From JADCCX01 sp031431475 (GTDB lineage Bacteria; Pseudomonadota; Alphaproteobacteria; Rhizobiales; Beijerinckiaceae), in assembly GCA_031431475.1 (NCBI GenBank), contig JANPDL010000007.1, positions 124,001 through 188,000 on the forward strand: a DNA stretch of 64,000 nt, in the 5' to 3' direction. A program made the position numbers and the translations under genes. The notes under the pieces are model-generated. The model did not search any database and was not told where the DNA came from. It saw only the letters and a list, made by a program, of their open reading frames with translations. Below are positions 54,141-62,796 of the stretch, in pieces (within the stretch, counting starts at the first letter, position 1; each line of letters opens with the position of its first letter).

Positions 54141-55025
54141 ATGCAGCATGCATGGCGTTGCCTCATGGCGCTTTCAGCCGTTTCGATGATGCCTTTTGCA
54201 GCGTTGGCGCAGCAGGGCAGCGGACAGCCTGTGCCATGGCAGATGGGACTGCAGGATTCAGCCTCCATCATCATGGAGGATATAACCACGCTTAATACCT
54301 GGTTGTTCTGGTTGATCACGGTGATTTCAGTGTTTGTGCTGGGCCTGCTTGTTTATTGCGCCTGGAAATTTAACGAGAAGGCCAACCCAGTTCCGTCGAA
54401 GACGACGCATAACACGACTATCGAAGTGGTCTGGACCGTTGTGCCTGTGCTTATCCTGATTGCAATCGTGATCCCGTCCTTCCGCCTGCTCAAGTTGCAG
54501 GATGATATTCCGAAGACCGACATCACCATCAAGGTCACGGGAAAACAGTGGTACTGGTCGGTTGAATACGCCAAGGACGCTGGAGGCATCGCGTTTGATG
54601 CTATTATGTTGGACGACAAACAGCGGGCAGATGCAGTTGCCAAGGGTGCCAAGCCAACTGACGTTCCGCGTCTGCTCGCGGTTGATAACGAGATTGTCCT
54701 TCCGATCAACAAGAACATCCGCGTGCAGATCACCGCTGCCGATGTGCTGCATGCCTTCACCATTCCCGCTTTCGGCATCAAGCGCGATGCGGTCCCGGGC
54801 CGTCTGAACGAAACATGGTTCCGGGCGACGAAGGAAGGCATCTATTACGGCCAGTGTTCGGAGCTTTGTGGCACCAATCACGCCTTCATGCCTGCCGCCG
54901 TCCGCATTGTGTCCGAGGCAAAGTATGCCGAGTGGCTCGAGGGCGCGAAGAAGAAATACGCTTCCACCACGGGTGAAGGCGCGATCAGAACCGCTGCGGG
55001 CGATGCGCCTGCGGTCAAGCAGTAA
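54141..55025 (+). CDS. ctaC: Cytochrome c oxidase subunit II
   Basis: Subunit II of the aa3-type oxidase, which accepts electrons from cytochrome c at its periplasmic Cu-A centre. Signal peptide about 1-23, two transmembrane helices, then the cupredoxin domain with the ligand set GQCSELCGTNHAFM (about 237-250: two cysteines, histidine, methionine) and the further histidine in VLHAFTIPAFG. 294 residues. First gene of the operon ctaC-ctaD-unknown-ctaB-coxF-ctaG-ctaE. Confidence 0.97.
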   Translation: MQHAWRCLMALSAVSMMPFAALAQQGSGQPVPWQMGLQDSASIIMEDITTLNTWLFWLITVISVFVLGLLVYCAWKFNEKANPVPSKTTHNTTIEVVWTVVPVLILIAIVIPSFRLLKLQDDIPKTDITIKVTGKQWYWSVEYAKDAGGIAFDAIMLDDKQRADAVAKGAKPTDVPRLLAVDNEIVLPINKNIRVQITAADVLHAFTIPAFGIKRDAVPGRLNETWFRATKEGIYYGQCSELCGTNHAFMPAAVRIVSEAKYAEWLEGAKKKYASTTGEGAIRTAAGDAPAVKQ

Positions 55026-55046
55026 TTCGAGAAGAGGAGCAGTACC

Positions 55047-56681
55047 ATGGCAACAGCCGCCGCTCATCACGACGACCACGATCATGCCCATGCCAATCCC
55101 ACGGGCTGGCGTCGCTACGTGTATTCGACGAACCACAAGGACATCGGCACGATGTACCTGATCTTCGCGCTGATCTCGGGGATCATCGGCGGCGGACTCT
55201 CGATTGCCATGCGCCTTGAGCTTCAGGAGCCGGGCCTGCAGTATTTTACCAATCCGCACACCTACAATTCCTTCGTCACGGCGCATGCTCTTGTGATGAT
55301 CTTCTTCATGGTCATGCCCGCCCTGATCGGTGGCTTCGCCAACTGGTTCGTGCCCATCATGATTGGTGCGCCTGACATGGCGTTTCCGCGCATGAACAAC
55401 ATTTCGTTCTGGCTGCTACCTTCGGCTCTGGGGCTGCTGCTGATCTCGCTGTTCATGCCAGGCGGTGCTGGGCCTGATGATCTTGGTGTTGGTGGTGGCT
55501 GGACGATGTATCCGCCTCTGTCATCTTCCACGGGTTCTCCCGGACCTGCCGTCGATTTTGCAATCCTTGCGCTTCACCTCGCTGGTGCCTCGTCGATCCT
55601 TGGTGCGATCAACTTCATCACCACGATCTTCAACATGCGCGCTCCGGGCATGACGATCCACAAAATGCCGCTGTTCGTCTGGTCAGTGCTCGTTACGGCG
55701 TTCCTGCTGCTGCTGTCGCTGCCGGTTCTGGCCGGTGCCATCACCATGCTGCTGACGGACCGCAATTTTGGCACGACCTTCTTCGATCCGGCCGGTGGCG
55801 GTGATCCGATCCTGTTTCAGCACCTTTTCTGGTTCTTCGGTCACCCCGAGGTCTACATCCTGATCTTGCCTGCCTTCGGCATCGTCAGCCACATCATCTC
55901 GACCTTCTCGAAGAAGCCCGTTTTCGGCTATCTCGGTATGGCCTACGCCATGGTCGCCATCGGCGTCGTGGGCTTCGTCGTGTGGGCGCACCATATGTAC
56001 ACGTCAGGCATATCGCTTGCGGCGCAGCAGTATTTCATGGCTGCTACCATGGTGATTGCGGTGCCGACCGGCGTGAAGATATTCTCCTGGATCGCGACGA
56101 TGTGGGGTGGTTCGATCCGCTTCACCGCGCCGATGCTCTGGGCTGTCGGCTTCATCTTCCTGTTCACCGTCGGTGGTGTCACAGGCGTGGTGCTGGCCAA
56201 TGCCGGCGTCGACCGCGTTTTGCATGACACGTATTACGTCGTGGCGCATTTCCACTACGTTCTGTCGCTGGGTGCCGTGTTCGCGATCTTCGCGGGCTTC
56301 TACTACTGGTTCCCGAAAATGACGGGTTATGTTATTCCGGACATCATTGGTCGCGTCCATTTCTGGATTTCGTTCGTCGGCGCGAACGTGCTGTTTTTCC
56401 CGCAACACTTCCTGGGCCTGGCCGGCATGCCGCGCCGCTACGTGGACTATCCGGATGCCTATGCCGGATGGAACGCGATTTCGTCCTATGGTTCCTACAT
56501 GTTCGCAGCTGGCCTGCTCGTGTTCTTCTACGGTGTCGCCAAGGCTTTCATGGACAAGGTGCCAGCGGGTGAGAACCCATGGGGCGAGGGTGCAACGACA
56601 CTGGAGTGGACGCTGCCATCACCGCCGCCGTTCCACCAGTTTTCGACTCTGCCGCGCATCACGGATGATGGCAGCCACTGA
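55047..56681 (+). CDS. ctaD: Cytochrome c oxidase subunit I
   Basis: The catalytic subunit holding heme a, heme a3 and Cu-B, with proton pumping. Twelve transmembrane helices; AHALVMIFFMVMPALIG holds a heme a histidine, WFFGHPEVYILILPAFG the Cu-B histidine cross-linked to tyrosine, and HHMYTSG and VVAHFHYVLS the others. 544 residues. It starts 21 bases after ctaC. A GC-rich hairpin follows the stop. Confidence 0.98.
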   Translation: MATAAAHHDDHDHAHANPTGWRRYVYSTNHKDIGTMYLIFALISGIIGGGLSIAMRLELQEPGLQYFTNPHTYNSFVTAHALVMIFFMVMPALIGGFANWFVPIMIGAPDMAFPRMNNISFWLLPSALGLLLISLFMPGGAGPDDLGVGGGWTMYPPLSSSTGSPGPAVDFAILALHLAGASSILGAINFITTIFNMRAPGMTIHKMPLFVWSVLVTAFLLLLSLPVLAGAITMLLTDRNFGTTFFDPAGGGDPILFQHLFWFFGHPEVYILILPAFGIVSHIISTFSKKPVFGYLGMAYAMVAIGVVGFVVWAHHMYTSGISLAAQQYFMAATMVIAVPTGVKIFSWIATMWGGSIRFTAPMLWAVGFIFLFTVGGVTGVVLANAGVDRVLHDTYYVVAHFHYVLSLGAVFAIFAGFYYWFPKMTGYVIPDIIGRVHFWISFVGANVLFFPQHFLGLAGMPRRYVDYPDAYAGWNAISSYGSYMFAAGLLVFFYGVAKAFMDKVPAGENPWGEGATTLEWTLPSPPPFHQFSTLPRITDDGSH

Positions 56682-56689
56682 TACCAGAC

Positions 56690-56710
56690 GGGCCGGTGAA
56701 CAACCGGCCC
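56690..56710 (+). other. Hairpin after ctaD
   Basis: GGGCCGGT-GAACA-ACCGGCCC forms an 8-bp stem 8 bases past the ctaD stop, with no T-run after it. It may stabilise the ctaCD part of the message or partially terminate it, leaving less of the assembly genes. Confidence 0.5.
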
Positions 56711-56776
56711 TCTCGGCCAAGCGGCTCCGGATTGTTCCGGGGCCATTTGCCTGAGAGGGTATGAAAAGAGCCTCAG

Positions 56777-57193
56777 ATGTTGGAAAAACCTGCCAGGGAA
56801 AAGCGCGATCCGGAACAAGCGAAAAAGCTTCGCCTGTTGCATGATCGCGTCAATGCCTATGGCGAGAACGATAAGGCGTCCCGCAAAGTGATTCCGCGGT
56901 TCAAGGCTCAGTCTAACCGGTCACACAGGCATGCGGTTGCAGCAGAATTGAAGCGGCTGCCGGAGCAATCTGCTAACGAGATTTCAGATGATGCGGACGC
57001 CCGTATTGCGAATGCGACATTTCATGGTTTGCATCCAGCCAAGCGCAAGGTGTCTGATATCCCGAACGCAATCGGTGTTGCGGGCAAGCTGGGCATTGAT
57101 CCGCCATTGGACGAGTGGGGCCACCTTCAATCCGGAGCGTGGGCAAGGAAGGCAGTCAAACTGCTTCAAGGCAAAGACGGGAAGGCGAAATGA
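56777..57193 (+). CDS. Unknown protein inserted in the cox operon
   Basis: A 138-residue, strongly charged soluble protein with no recognised family. It lacks signal peptides and membrane helices, is rich in Lys/Arg and Asp/Glu (DPEQAKKLRLLHDRVNAYGE, RKVIPRFKAQSNRSHRHA), and has a C-terminal RKAVKLLQGKDGKAK. It lies between ctaD and ctaB, where other rhizobia have no gene, and its stop overlaps the ctaB start by four bases. A match to acquired helper or regulator proteins is not visible. GC is lower than for its neighbours. Confidence 0.7.
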   Translation: MLEKPAREKRDPEQAKKLRLLHDRVNAYGENDKASRKVIPRFKAQSNRSHRHAVAAELKRLPEQSANEISDDADARIANATFHGLHPAKRKVSDIPNAIGVAGKLGIDPPLDEWGHLQSGAWARKAVKLLQGKDGKAK

Positions 57194-58128
57194 GCAACGT
57201 CTCCTACACTTCGGCTGATGCGTCGGCCTCCAACGCTTCCGTGCATGACTTCATTACGCTGCTGAAACCGCGCGTGATGTCGCTTGTGGTGTTCACGGCG
57301 CTGGTCGGGCTTGTCGCCGCTCCCGGTCATCTGCATCCCGGCCTTGCCACCATCGCGATCCTCTGCATCGCGGTCGGCGGCGGCGCATCTGGCGCGCTTA
57401 ACATGTGGTATGATGCCGATATCGATGCCATCATGCAGCGCACAGCCAACCGGCCAATCCCTTCAGGCAAGGTTTTGCCGGGCGAGGCTCTGGGCTTCGG
57501 CCTTTTTCTCTCCGGTATCTCCGTTTTTACTCTCGGCATGGCGACCAACTGGGTTGCGGCTGGGCTGCTGGCGTTCACCATTTTTTTCTACGTCGTGATC
57601 TACACGATGTGGCTGAAGCGCCGTACGCCGCAGAACATCGTAATTGGCGGTGCTGCTGGCGCCTTTCCGCCCATGATCGGCTGGGCCGCTGTCACCGGCG
57701 GATTCTCGTTCGAAAGCTTCGTGATGTTCGCGATCATCTTCATCTGGACGCCGCCGCACTTCTGGGCGCTGGCTCTGATGAAGAAGGAAGATTACGGCAA
57801 TGCGGGCGTGCCGATGCTGCCGAATGTCGTGGGTGATGACGCCACGCGTCGCCAGATTCTGTATTACACCATCGCTACTGCATTCACGGGCTGTGCGCCT
57901 GCGCTTCTGGGCTACAACAGCGGGATTTATCTCGCAGTCGCAGCTGCGGCTGGCCTGTGGCTGATCAAGCTTTCAGTGGATATCCTGCGCCATACCGAGG
58001 GTCAGCCATCGGTGCGTGCGGGCTGGCGCATGTTCGGCCATTCCATGTTCTATCTCTTCGGCCTCTTCCTTGTGCTTCTCCTCGACAAACTCGCGATGCG
58101 TGCGGGCTGGATCGGGGGGCTGTGGTGA
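57190..58128 (+). CDS. ctaB: Protoheme IX farnesyltransferase
   Basis: Converts heme b to heme o for the oxidase, in the inner membrane. The UbiA-family prenyltransferase motif NMWYDADIDAIMQRTANRP holds the Mg-binding aspartates (about 77-95), with the second DXXXD-like region in VPMLPNVVGDDATRRQ. 312 residues with nine helices. The ATG at 57190 overlaps the preceding stop; a longer frame to 57115 is not conserved. Confidence 0.97.
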   Translation: MSNVSYTSADASASNASVHDFITLLKPRVMSLVVFTALVGLVAAPGHLHPGLATIAILCIAVGGGASGALNMWYDADIDAIMQRTANRPIPSGKVLPGEALGFGLFLSGISVFTLGMATNWVAAGLLAFTIFFYVVIYTMWLKRRTPQNIVIGGAAGAFPPMIGWAAVTGGFSFESFVMFAIIFIWTPPHFWALALMKKEDYGNAGVPMLPNVVGDDATRRQILYYTIATAFTGCAPALLGYNSGIYLAVAAAAGLWLIKLSVDILRHTEGQPSVRAGWRMFGHSMFYLFGLFLVLLLDKLAMRAGWIGGLW

Positions 58129-58307
58129 GCGCCGAGGTCCCTGTTACCGCAATCAAGCCTGAGCCTGATGCACTCACGCCGAATGCGAAAAATCGCCTGC
58201 GCTCGCGCAATATTGCAGTAGGCTGCGGCCTCGTGTTCCTCATCGTGCTGTTTTACCTCATCACCATCTTCAAGATGGGTGGCCACGTCGTGTCGAGGGC
58301 AGTCTGA
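58125..58307 (+). CDS. CoxF-like small oxidase-operon protein
   Basis: A 60-residue protein with one transmembrane helix (about 33-51, AVGCGLVFLIVLFYLITIF) and a charged N-terminus, in the place where CoxF sits in the cox operons of Bradyrhizobium-like bacteria. GTG start overlaps ctaB by four bases, and its TGA overlaps the ctaG ATG by one. It is thought to help heme a or copper delivery; proof is lacking. Confidence 0.8.
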   Translation: MSAEVPVTAIKPEPDALTPNAKNRLRSRNIAVGCGLVFLIVLFYLITIFKMGGHVVSRAV

Positions 58308-58882
58308 TGGATCGGCGGCACTCCGATCTGAGGGTGGCCGGTCTTGCGGGCGGTTTTGCGCTTCTGATGCTGGGTGCTTCGTTCGCCTCCGTGCCGTTCT
58401 ATGACTGGTTCTGCCGCACGACAGGCTTCGGCGGAACAACGATGGTAGCCAAGGAAGCGCCGCCTGTGCTGGGCAGCAAGGCCATCACCGTGCGCTTCGA
58501 CGCCAATGTGAACGGCCTGCCCTGGCGCTTCGATGCCGAGACAGCGTCCATCACGCTGGTGCCTGGCGAGGTGAAAACGGTCTATTACAAGATCACGAAT
58601 ACCTCCGACCGCGACACTATGGGAATCGCCAGTTATGGCGTCTCGCCAGATTTTGCGGGCGGCTATTTCAGCAAGATTCAATGCTTCTGCTTCACAGACC
58701 AGACGTTGAAAGCTGGCGAAAGCCGCGAGGAAGCCGTGGTGTTCTTCATCGATCCGCTGATCGAGAAGAGTCCGGACGGTCGCATCATCACCACCATCAC
58801 CTTGTCATACACGTTCTTTCCGTCCAAAACGCCGCCAAAGCCACTGGCGTCGGTTTCCGGATCGAACATTTTGGCGCGATAA
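58307..58882 (+). CDS. ctaG: Cytochrome c oxidase assembly protein Cox11
   Basis: Delivers copper to the Cu-B site of subunit I. A 191-residue protein with one transmembrane helix (about 15-30) and a periplasmic immunoglobulin-like domain. The copper-binding pair is in KIQCFCFTDQ (about 122-131), with FYDWFCRTTGFGG and MGIASYGVSP conserved. Its ATG overlaps the CoxF-like stop. Confidence 0.96.
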   Translation: MDRRHSDLRVAGLAGGFALLMLGASFASVPFYDWFCRTTGFGGTTMVAKEAPPVLGSKAITVRFDANVNGLPWRFDAETASITLVPGEVKTVYYKITNTSDRDTMGIASYGVSPDFAGGYFSKIQCFCFTDQTLKAGESREEAVVFFIDPLIEKSPDGRIITTITLSYTFFPSKTPPKPLASVSGSNILAR

Positions 58883-58912
58883 AGAATTGTCGGAAAGACG
58901 ATAGAGGACACC

Positions 58913-59773
58913 ATGGCTGACGCAGACGCCAAGAACCACGATTATCACCTGGTCAATCCGTCACCGTGGCCGTTTGTCGGCTCACTCTCGGCTTTCGTCA
59001 TGGCAATTGGTGCCGTGATGACCATGAAAGCCATGACGATGCTTGGCCTGAAGCTCGGGCCGCTGCTGCTGGGCATGGGTTTCCTGGGCGTGCTGCTGAC
59101 TATGGCGGGCTGGTGGATCGATGTCGTGAGAGAAGCCAATTCCGGCGATCATACCCGCGTGGTGCAGATCCATCATCGCTACGGCATGATCATGTTCATT
59201 GCGTCCGAAATCATGTTCTTCGTGGCATGGTTCTGGGCCTATTTTGATGCCTCGATCTATTCGAACGAAGCCATCCAGTACGCCCGTGTGGAAAAGCTTG
59301 GTGGAACCTGGCCTCCCAAGGGCATCGAGGTGTTTAATCCCTGGCACCTGCCGCTGCTCAACACGCTGATCCTTCTAACCTCCGGAACGACGGTAACATG
59401 GGCGCATCATGCCCTGCTGAATGGCGACCGCGATGGCCTCAAGAAAGGCCTGTGGCTCACGGTGATCCTTGGCGCGCTGTTCACGGCGGTGCAGGCCTAT
59501 GAGTATGGCCATGCGGCTTTCAGCTTTTCCGGCCACATCTATGGCGCGACCTTCTTCATGGCGACGGGGTTCCATGGCGCGCATGTGCTGATCGGCACCA
59601 TCTTCCTCGCGGTCTGCCTGTATCGTGCCTATGTGGGTCACTTCACGACGGATCGTCATCTCGGCTTCGAATTCGCAGCCTGGTACTGGCATTTCGTCGA
59701 CGTGGTCTGGCTGTTCCTGTTCGCTGCGATCTACCTCTGGGGTTCGCACTGGGGCATGGCTGCCGCTCACTGA
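58913..59773 (+). CDS. ctaE: Cytochrome c oxidase subunit III
   Basis: Subunit III of the aa3 oxidase, inner membrane, stabilising proton uptake and binding lipids. Seven transmembrane helices, with YHLVNPSPWPFVGS at the start, HHRYGMIMFIASEIMFFVAWFW and HFVDVVWLFLFAAIYLWG in the C-terminal part. 286 residues. It is the last cox gene here; DUF983 and surf1, usually next, are missing. A strong terminator follows. Confidence 0.97.
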   Translation: MADADAKNHDYHLVNPSPWPFVGSLSAFVMAIGAVMTMKAMTMLGLKLGPLLLGMGFLGVLLTMAGWWIDVVREANSGDHTRVVQIHHRYGMIMFIASEIMFFVAWFWAYFDASIYSNEAIQYARVEKLGGTWPPKGIEVFNPWHLPLLNTLILLTSGTTVTWAHHALLNGDRDGLKKGLWLTVILGALFTAVQAYEYGHAAFSFSGHIYGATFFMATGFHGAHVLIGTIFLAVCLYRAYVGHFTTDRHLGFEFAAWYWHFVDVVWLFLFAAIYLWGSHWGMAAAH

Positions 59774-59797
59774 GACGGGTGCGATAAGAGACTGAAG

Positions 59798-59822
59798 GGG
59801 CGGCTTTCGAGCCGCCCTTTTT
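59798..59822 (+). terminator. Rho-independent terminator after ctaE
   Basis: GGGCGGCT-TTCG-AGCCGCCC followed by five T residues, 25 bases past the ctaE stop. It clearly ends the cox operon. Confidence 0.93.
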
Positions 59823-59851
59823 CGTTGGTTGCACTGCGACGACTCAGCAAT

Positions 59852-59886
59852 TTGACATATCCCCAGAATTTTGATCATCTGGTCAA
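59852..59886 (+). promoter_or_regulatory. preT promoter with RutR-type operator
   Basis: TTGACA at 59852-59857 fits a -35 box. A RutR-like site TTGATCATCTGGTCAA (59871-59886) matches the known TTGACCAnnTGGTCAA consensus in all but one of its fixed positions and covers the place of the -10 box, fitting repression until pyrimidine is present. Confidence 0.7.
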
Positions 59887-59926
59887 ATCTTGAACAGTTC
59901 CAATGTTTGCTCCGGGAGATGCTGGC

Positions 59927-61294
59927 ATGGGAGATATCGCAGCGGGCAGGTTGAGCGCGGCACAATGTGCTGCAAACTTCAGGGACCTGACGGAAGCCTT
60001 TGATCCGAACGAGGCGCGGGTGGCCGCAGAGCGTTGCCTGTTCTGCTATGATGCGCCCTGCGTCACGGCGTGCCCGACATCGATCGATATTCCGCTGTTC
60101 ATCCGGCAGATCGCCAATGGCCAGCCGGTGCCTGCAGCCAGGACCATTCTCGACGCCAACATCATGGGTGCCATGTGCGCACGGGTGTGTCCGACCGAGA
60201 ATCTCTGCGAGGGTGCTTGCGTAAAGGAAACGTCTGAGAGCCGCGCGGTCGAGATCGGGCGGTTGCAGCGTTTTGCGACGGATGCGGCTTTTGCGGCGAA
60301 GAAGCAGTTTTACAAGAAAGGTGCTTCGACTGGCAAGAAAGTGGCGGTTGTCGGCGCTGGTCCAGCGGGGCTCACCTGTGCGCATGCGCTGGCACGTGCG
60401 GGCCATGCTGTTACGGTTTTCGAGGCACACAAAAAGGGTGGCGGACTGAACGAATTCGGCATCGCGGCTTACAAGGCCAACGAGGATATCGCGCAGCGAG
60501 AAGTGGATTATATTCTGGCGGTCGGTGGAATTTCGGTGACACACGGCAAGGCGCTCGGTCGGGATTTCAGCGTGGCTGATCTGCAGGCGAAGCACGATGC
60601 CGTTTTCCTCGGCATGGGTCTGGGCGACACCAATCATCTTGGCTTTGGCGAGGGAGTGGCGGGTGTGAGCGATGCCGTCGCCTTCATTGCTGATCTGCGG
60701 CAAGCGAAGAACAAGGCTAAGATCGCGGTAGGCCGAAGCGTGGTTGTCATCGGCGGTGGCATGACCGCAATCGATGCGGCGACACAGGCGAAACTGCTTG
60801 GCGCGGAGACAGTCACCATCGTCTACCGGCGTGGCAAGGACGCGATGTCGGCCTCGCCCTACGAGCAGGATGTGGCACAGACGCGCGGCGTGCTGATCCG
60901 CCACAATCTCATGCCGGTGAAGCTGAAGACGGATGGCAAGGGACAGGACAAGGCGGTTGCGGGTGTGACGTTTGAATACACCTCTGTGAAGGGCGGCAAG
61001 CATTCTGGCACCGGCGAGACAGTGCTGATCCCCTGTGATCAGGTGCTGGTTGCGATTGGCCAGACGCTGGTGACGGCTGATCTCGACAAGTCCGGCATCA
61101 CGCTGGAAAAGGGCCGGATCAAGGTGGACAAGCAGCGTCGCACTTCGGTAGCCGGAATCTGGGCCGGGGGCGACTGCGTGGCGGGCGGTGAGGATCTCAC
61201 GGTTGCAGCGGTTGAGGACGGCAAGCGGGCGGCAGTGTCGATAGGTGCGTTTCTGGGTGCTGCGGCACACCAGATCGCCAGAAGGAGCAAGTGA
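59927..61294 (+). CDS. preT: Dihydropyrimidine dehydrogenase subunit PreT
   Basis: The flavin/iron-sulfur, NAD-binding half of bacterial dihydropyrimidine dehydrogenase, which reduces uracil and thymine in the first step of reductive pyrimidine breakdown. 455 residues. N-terminal iron-sulfur cysteines in CLFCYDAPCVTACP (37-50) and CARVCPTENLCEGAC; FAD loop VVGAGPAG near 141 and NADPH-type loop VVIGGGMTAIDAA. GGGAG eight bases before the ATG at 59927 picks this start over 59903. Coupled to preA by a one-base stop-start overlap. Confidence 0.94.
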   Translation: MGDIAAGRLSAAQCAANFRDLTEAFDPNEARVAAERCLFCYDAPCVTACPTSIDIPLFIRQIANGQPVPAARTILDANIMGAMCARVCPTENLCEGACVKETSESRAVEIGRLQRFATDAAFAAKKQFYKKGASTGKKVAVVGAGPAGLTCAHALARAGHAVTVFEAHKKGGGLNEFGIAAYKANEDIAQREVDYILAVGGISVTHGKALGRDFSVADLQAKHDAVFLGMGLGDTNHLGFGEGVAGVSDAVAFIADLRQAKNKAKIAVGRSVVVIGGGMTAIDAATQAKLLGAETVTIVYRRGKDAMSASPYEQDVAQTRGVLIRHNLMPVKLKTDGKGQDKAVAGVTFEYTSVKGGKHSGTGETVLIPCDQVLVAIGQTLVTADLDKSGITLEKGRIKVDKQRRTSVAGIWAGGDCVAGGEDLTVAAVEDGKRAAVSIGAFLGAAAHQIARRSK

Positions 61295-62622
61295 TGGCAG
61301 ACCTTCGCAGCAACTTCGTCGGCATCAAATCGCCCAATCCGTTCTGGCTGGCCTCGGCGCCACCCACGGACAAGGCCTATAACGTCATTCGCGCATTCAA
61401 GGCGGGTTGGGGTGGCGTGGTGTGGAAGACGCTGGGGGAGGAAGGCCCACCTATCGTCAATGTCAGTGGGCCACGTTACGGCGCGATGCACTCGCAGGAC
61501 AGGCGCGTCATCGGCTTCAACAACATTGAACTGATCACGGACCGGCCGTTGCAGGTTAACCTGGATGAAATCAAGCAGGTCAAGCGCGACTGGCCGGATC
61601 GGGCCATGGTCGTGTCGCTGATGGTGCCCTGCACGGAGGAGGCCTGGAAGGCAATCCTCGCGCGCGTCGAGGAAACCGAGTGCGACGGCGTCGAGCTGAA
61701 TTTCGGCTGCCCGCATGGCATGAGCGAACGCGGCATGGGGGCTGCCGTCGGGCAGGTGCCGGAATACATCGAGATGGTGACTCGCTGGTGCAAGCAGCAC
61801 ACGCGCATGCCGGTAATCGTCAAGCTGACGCCGAACGTTTCCAGCGTCCTGCGCCCGGCGGAAGCGGCGAAGCGTGGCGGGGCGGACGCGGTATCGCTGA
61901 TCAATACGGTGAACTCGATGATGGGTGTCGATATCGACGCGATGACGCCATGGCCTCCGGTGGGTGGCATGGGTACGCATGGCGGCATGTGCGGCCCTAT
62001 GGTGAAGCCCATCGCGCTGAACATGGTGGCCGATATCGCACGCAATACCGAGACCGCCGGTCTGCCGATCTCGGCCATCGGCGGCATCGAGAAATGGCGC
62101 GATGCCGTGGAATACATGGCGCTTGGCGCGGGCAATGTGCAGGTCTGCACGGCGGCGATGATCTACGGTTTCAAGGTCGTGCAGGAGATGATCGCGGGGC
62201 TGGATGCGTGGATGGACGAGAAGGGCCATCGCAGCGTCGAGGATTTTCGGGGCAAAGCTGCGTCGAAAGTGACGGACTGGCAGCATCTCAACCTCGATTA
62301 CGTCGTGAAGGCGAAGATCGATCAGGACCTCTGCATCAGCTGCGGGCGCTGCCACATCGCCTGCGAGGACACATCACATCAGGCGATCACGTCAATGGTC
62401 AAGGGCAAGCGCCGGTTCGAGGTGATCGAGGAGGAATGCGTCGGCTGCAACCTCTGCGCCGTGGTATGCCCGGTGGAGGATTGCATCACCATGGTGCCGC
62501 TGAAGGACGGGCAGATGGACAAGCGAACCGGCATCAAGGTTGGTGGTCACCGGACCTGGATGGAGCATCCGAATAACCCGATGGCAAAAACACCGAGGCG
62601 GGCGAAATACGAGCGGGTGTAG
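61294..62622 (+). CDS. preA: Dihydropyrimidine dehydrogenase subunit PreA
   Basis: The FMN-containing half that reduces uracil or thymine, with a C-terminal pair of 4Fe-4S clusters (CISCGRCHIAC near 346 and CVGCNLCAVVCP near 378). The TIM-barrel holds NPFWLASAPPT at the start, LNFGCPHGMSERGMG and the catalytic-loop region around CGPMVKPIALN. 442 residues. No downstream hydantoinase or ureidopropionase gene is in the window, so the rest of the pathway is elsewhere or cut off. Confidence 0.95.
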   Translation: MADLRSNFVGIKSPNPFWLASAPPTDKAYNVIRAFKAGWGGVVWKTLGEEGPPIVNVSGPRYGAMHSQDRRVIGFNNIELITDRPLQVNLDEIKQVKRDWPDRAMVVSLMVPCTEEAWKAILARVEETECDGVELNFGCPHGMSERGMGAAVGQVPEYIEMVTRWCKQHTRMPVIVKLTPNVSSVLRPAEAAKRGGADAVSLINTVNSMMGVDIDAMTPWPPVGGMGTHGGMCGPMVKPIALNMVADIARNTETAGLPISAIGGIEKWRDAVEYMALGAGNVQVCTAAMIYGFKVVQEMIAGLDAWMDEKGHRSVEDFRGKAASKVTDWQHLNLDYVVKAKIDQDLCISCGRCHIACEDTSHQAITSMVKGKRRFEVIEEECVGCNLCAVVCPVEDCITMVPLKDGQMDKRTGIKVGGHRTWMEHPNNPMAKTPRRAKYERV

Positions 62623-62634
62623 GGGGCGGTTCGG

Positions 62635-62777
62635 TCGTGCGTTTCTCGAGGCTCCGCTTCGCTCCGCACCTCGAAATGAGGAGAATGTGGGTGACGCACA
62701 GCTTTTTGGGAGTAACAACCACCAAAGCCCCTCACTTCGAGGCGCGAGCACCTTGGCGAGCCTCGAGAAACGCACGA
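62635..62777. repeat. Long palindromic repeat, family A copy 4
   Basis: Left arm TCGTGCGTTTCTCGAGGC and CACCTCGAAATGAGG; right arm CCTCACTTCGAGG-like and CCTCGAGAAACGCACGA. The arms agree over about 20 outer bases. It starts 12 bases after the preA stop, between preA and the convergent regulator gene. Confidence 0.9.
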
Positions 62778-62796
62778 TAAACGTGCAATCCAACCA

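Noticed and set aside
56738..56766. Glycine-aptamer-like words (GCCTGAGAGG) after ctaD
   Set aside because: Only one word matches; no CCGAAGG loop or closing stem is near.
59375..61270. Long antisense open frame (631 codons) over ctaE, the gap and preT
   Set aside because: It mirrors the third-position GC of preT and ctaE, crosses the terminator and has no conserved domain. Both sense genes are certain.
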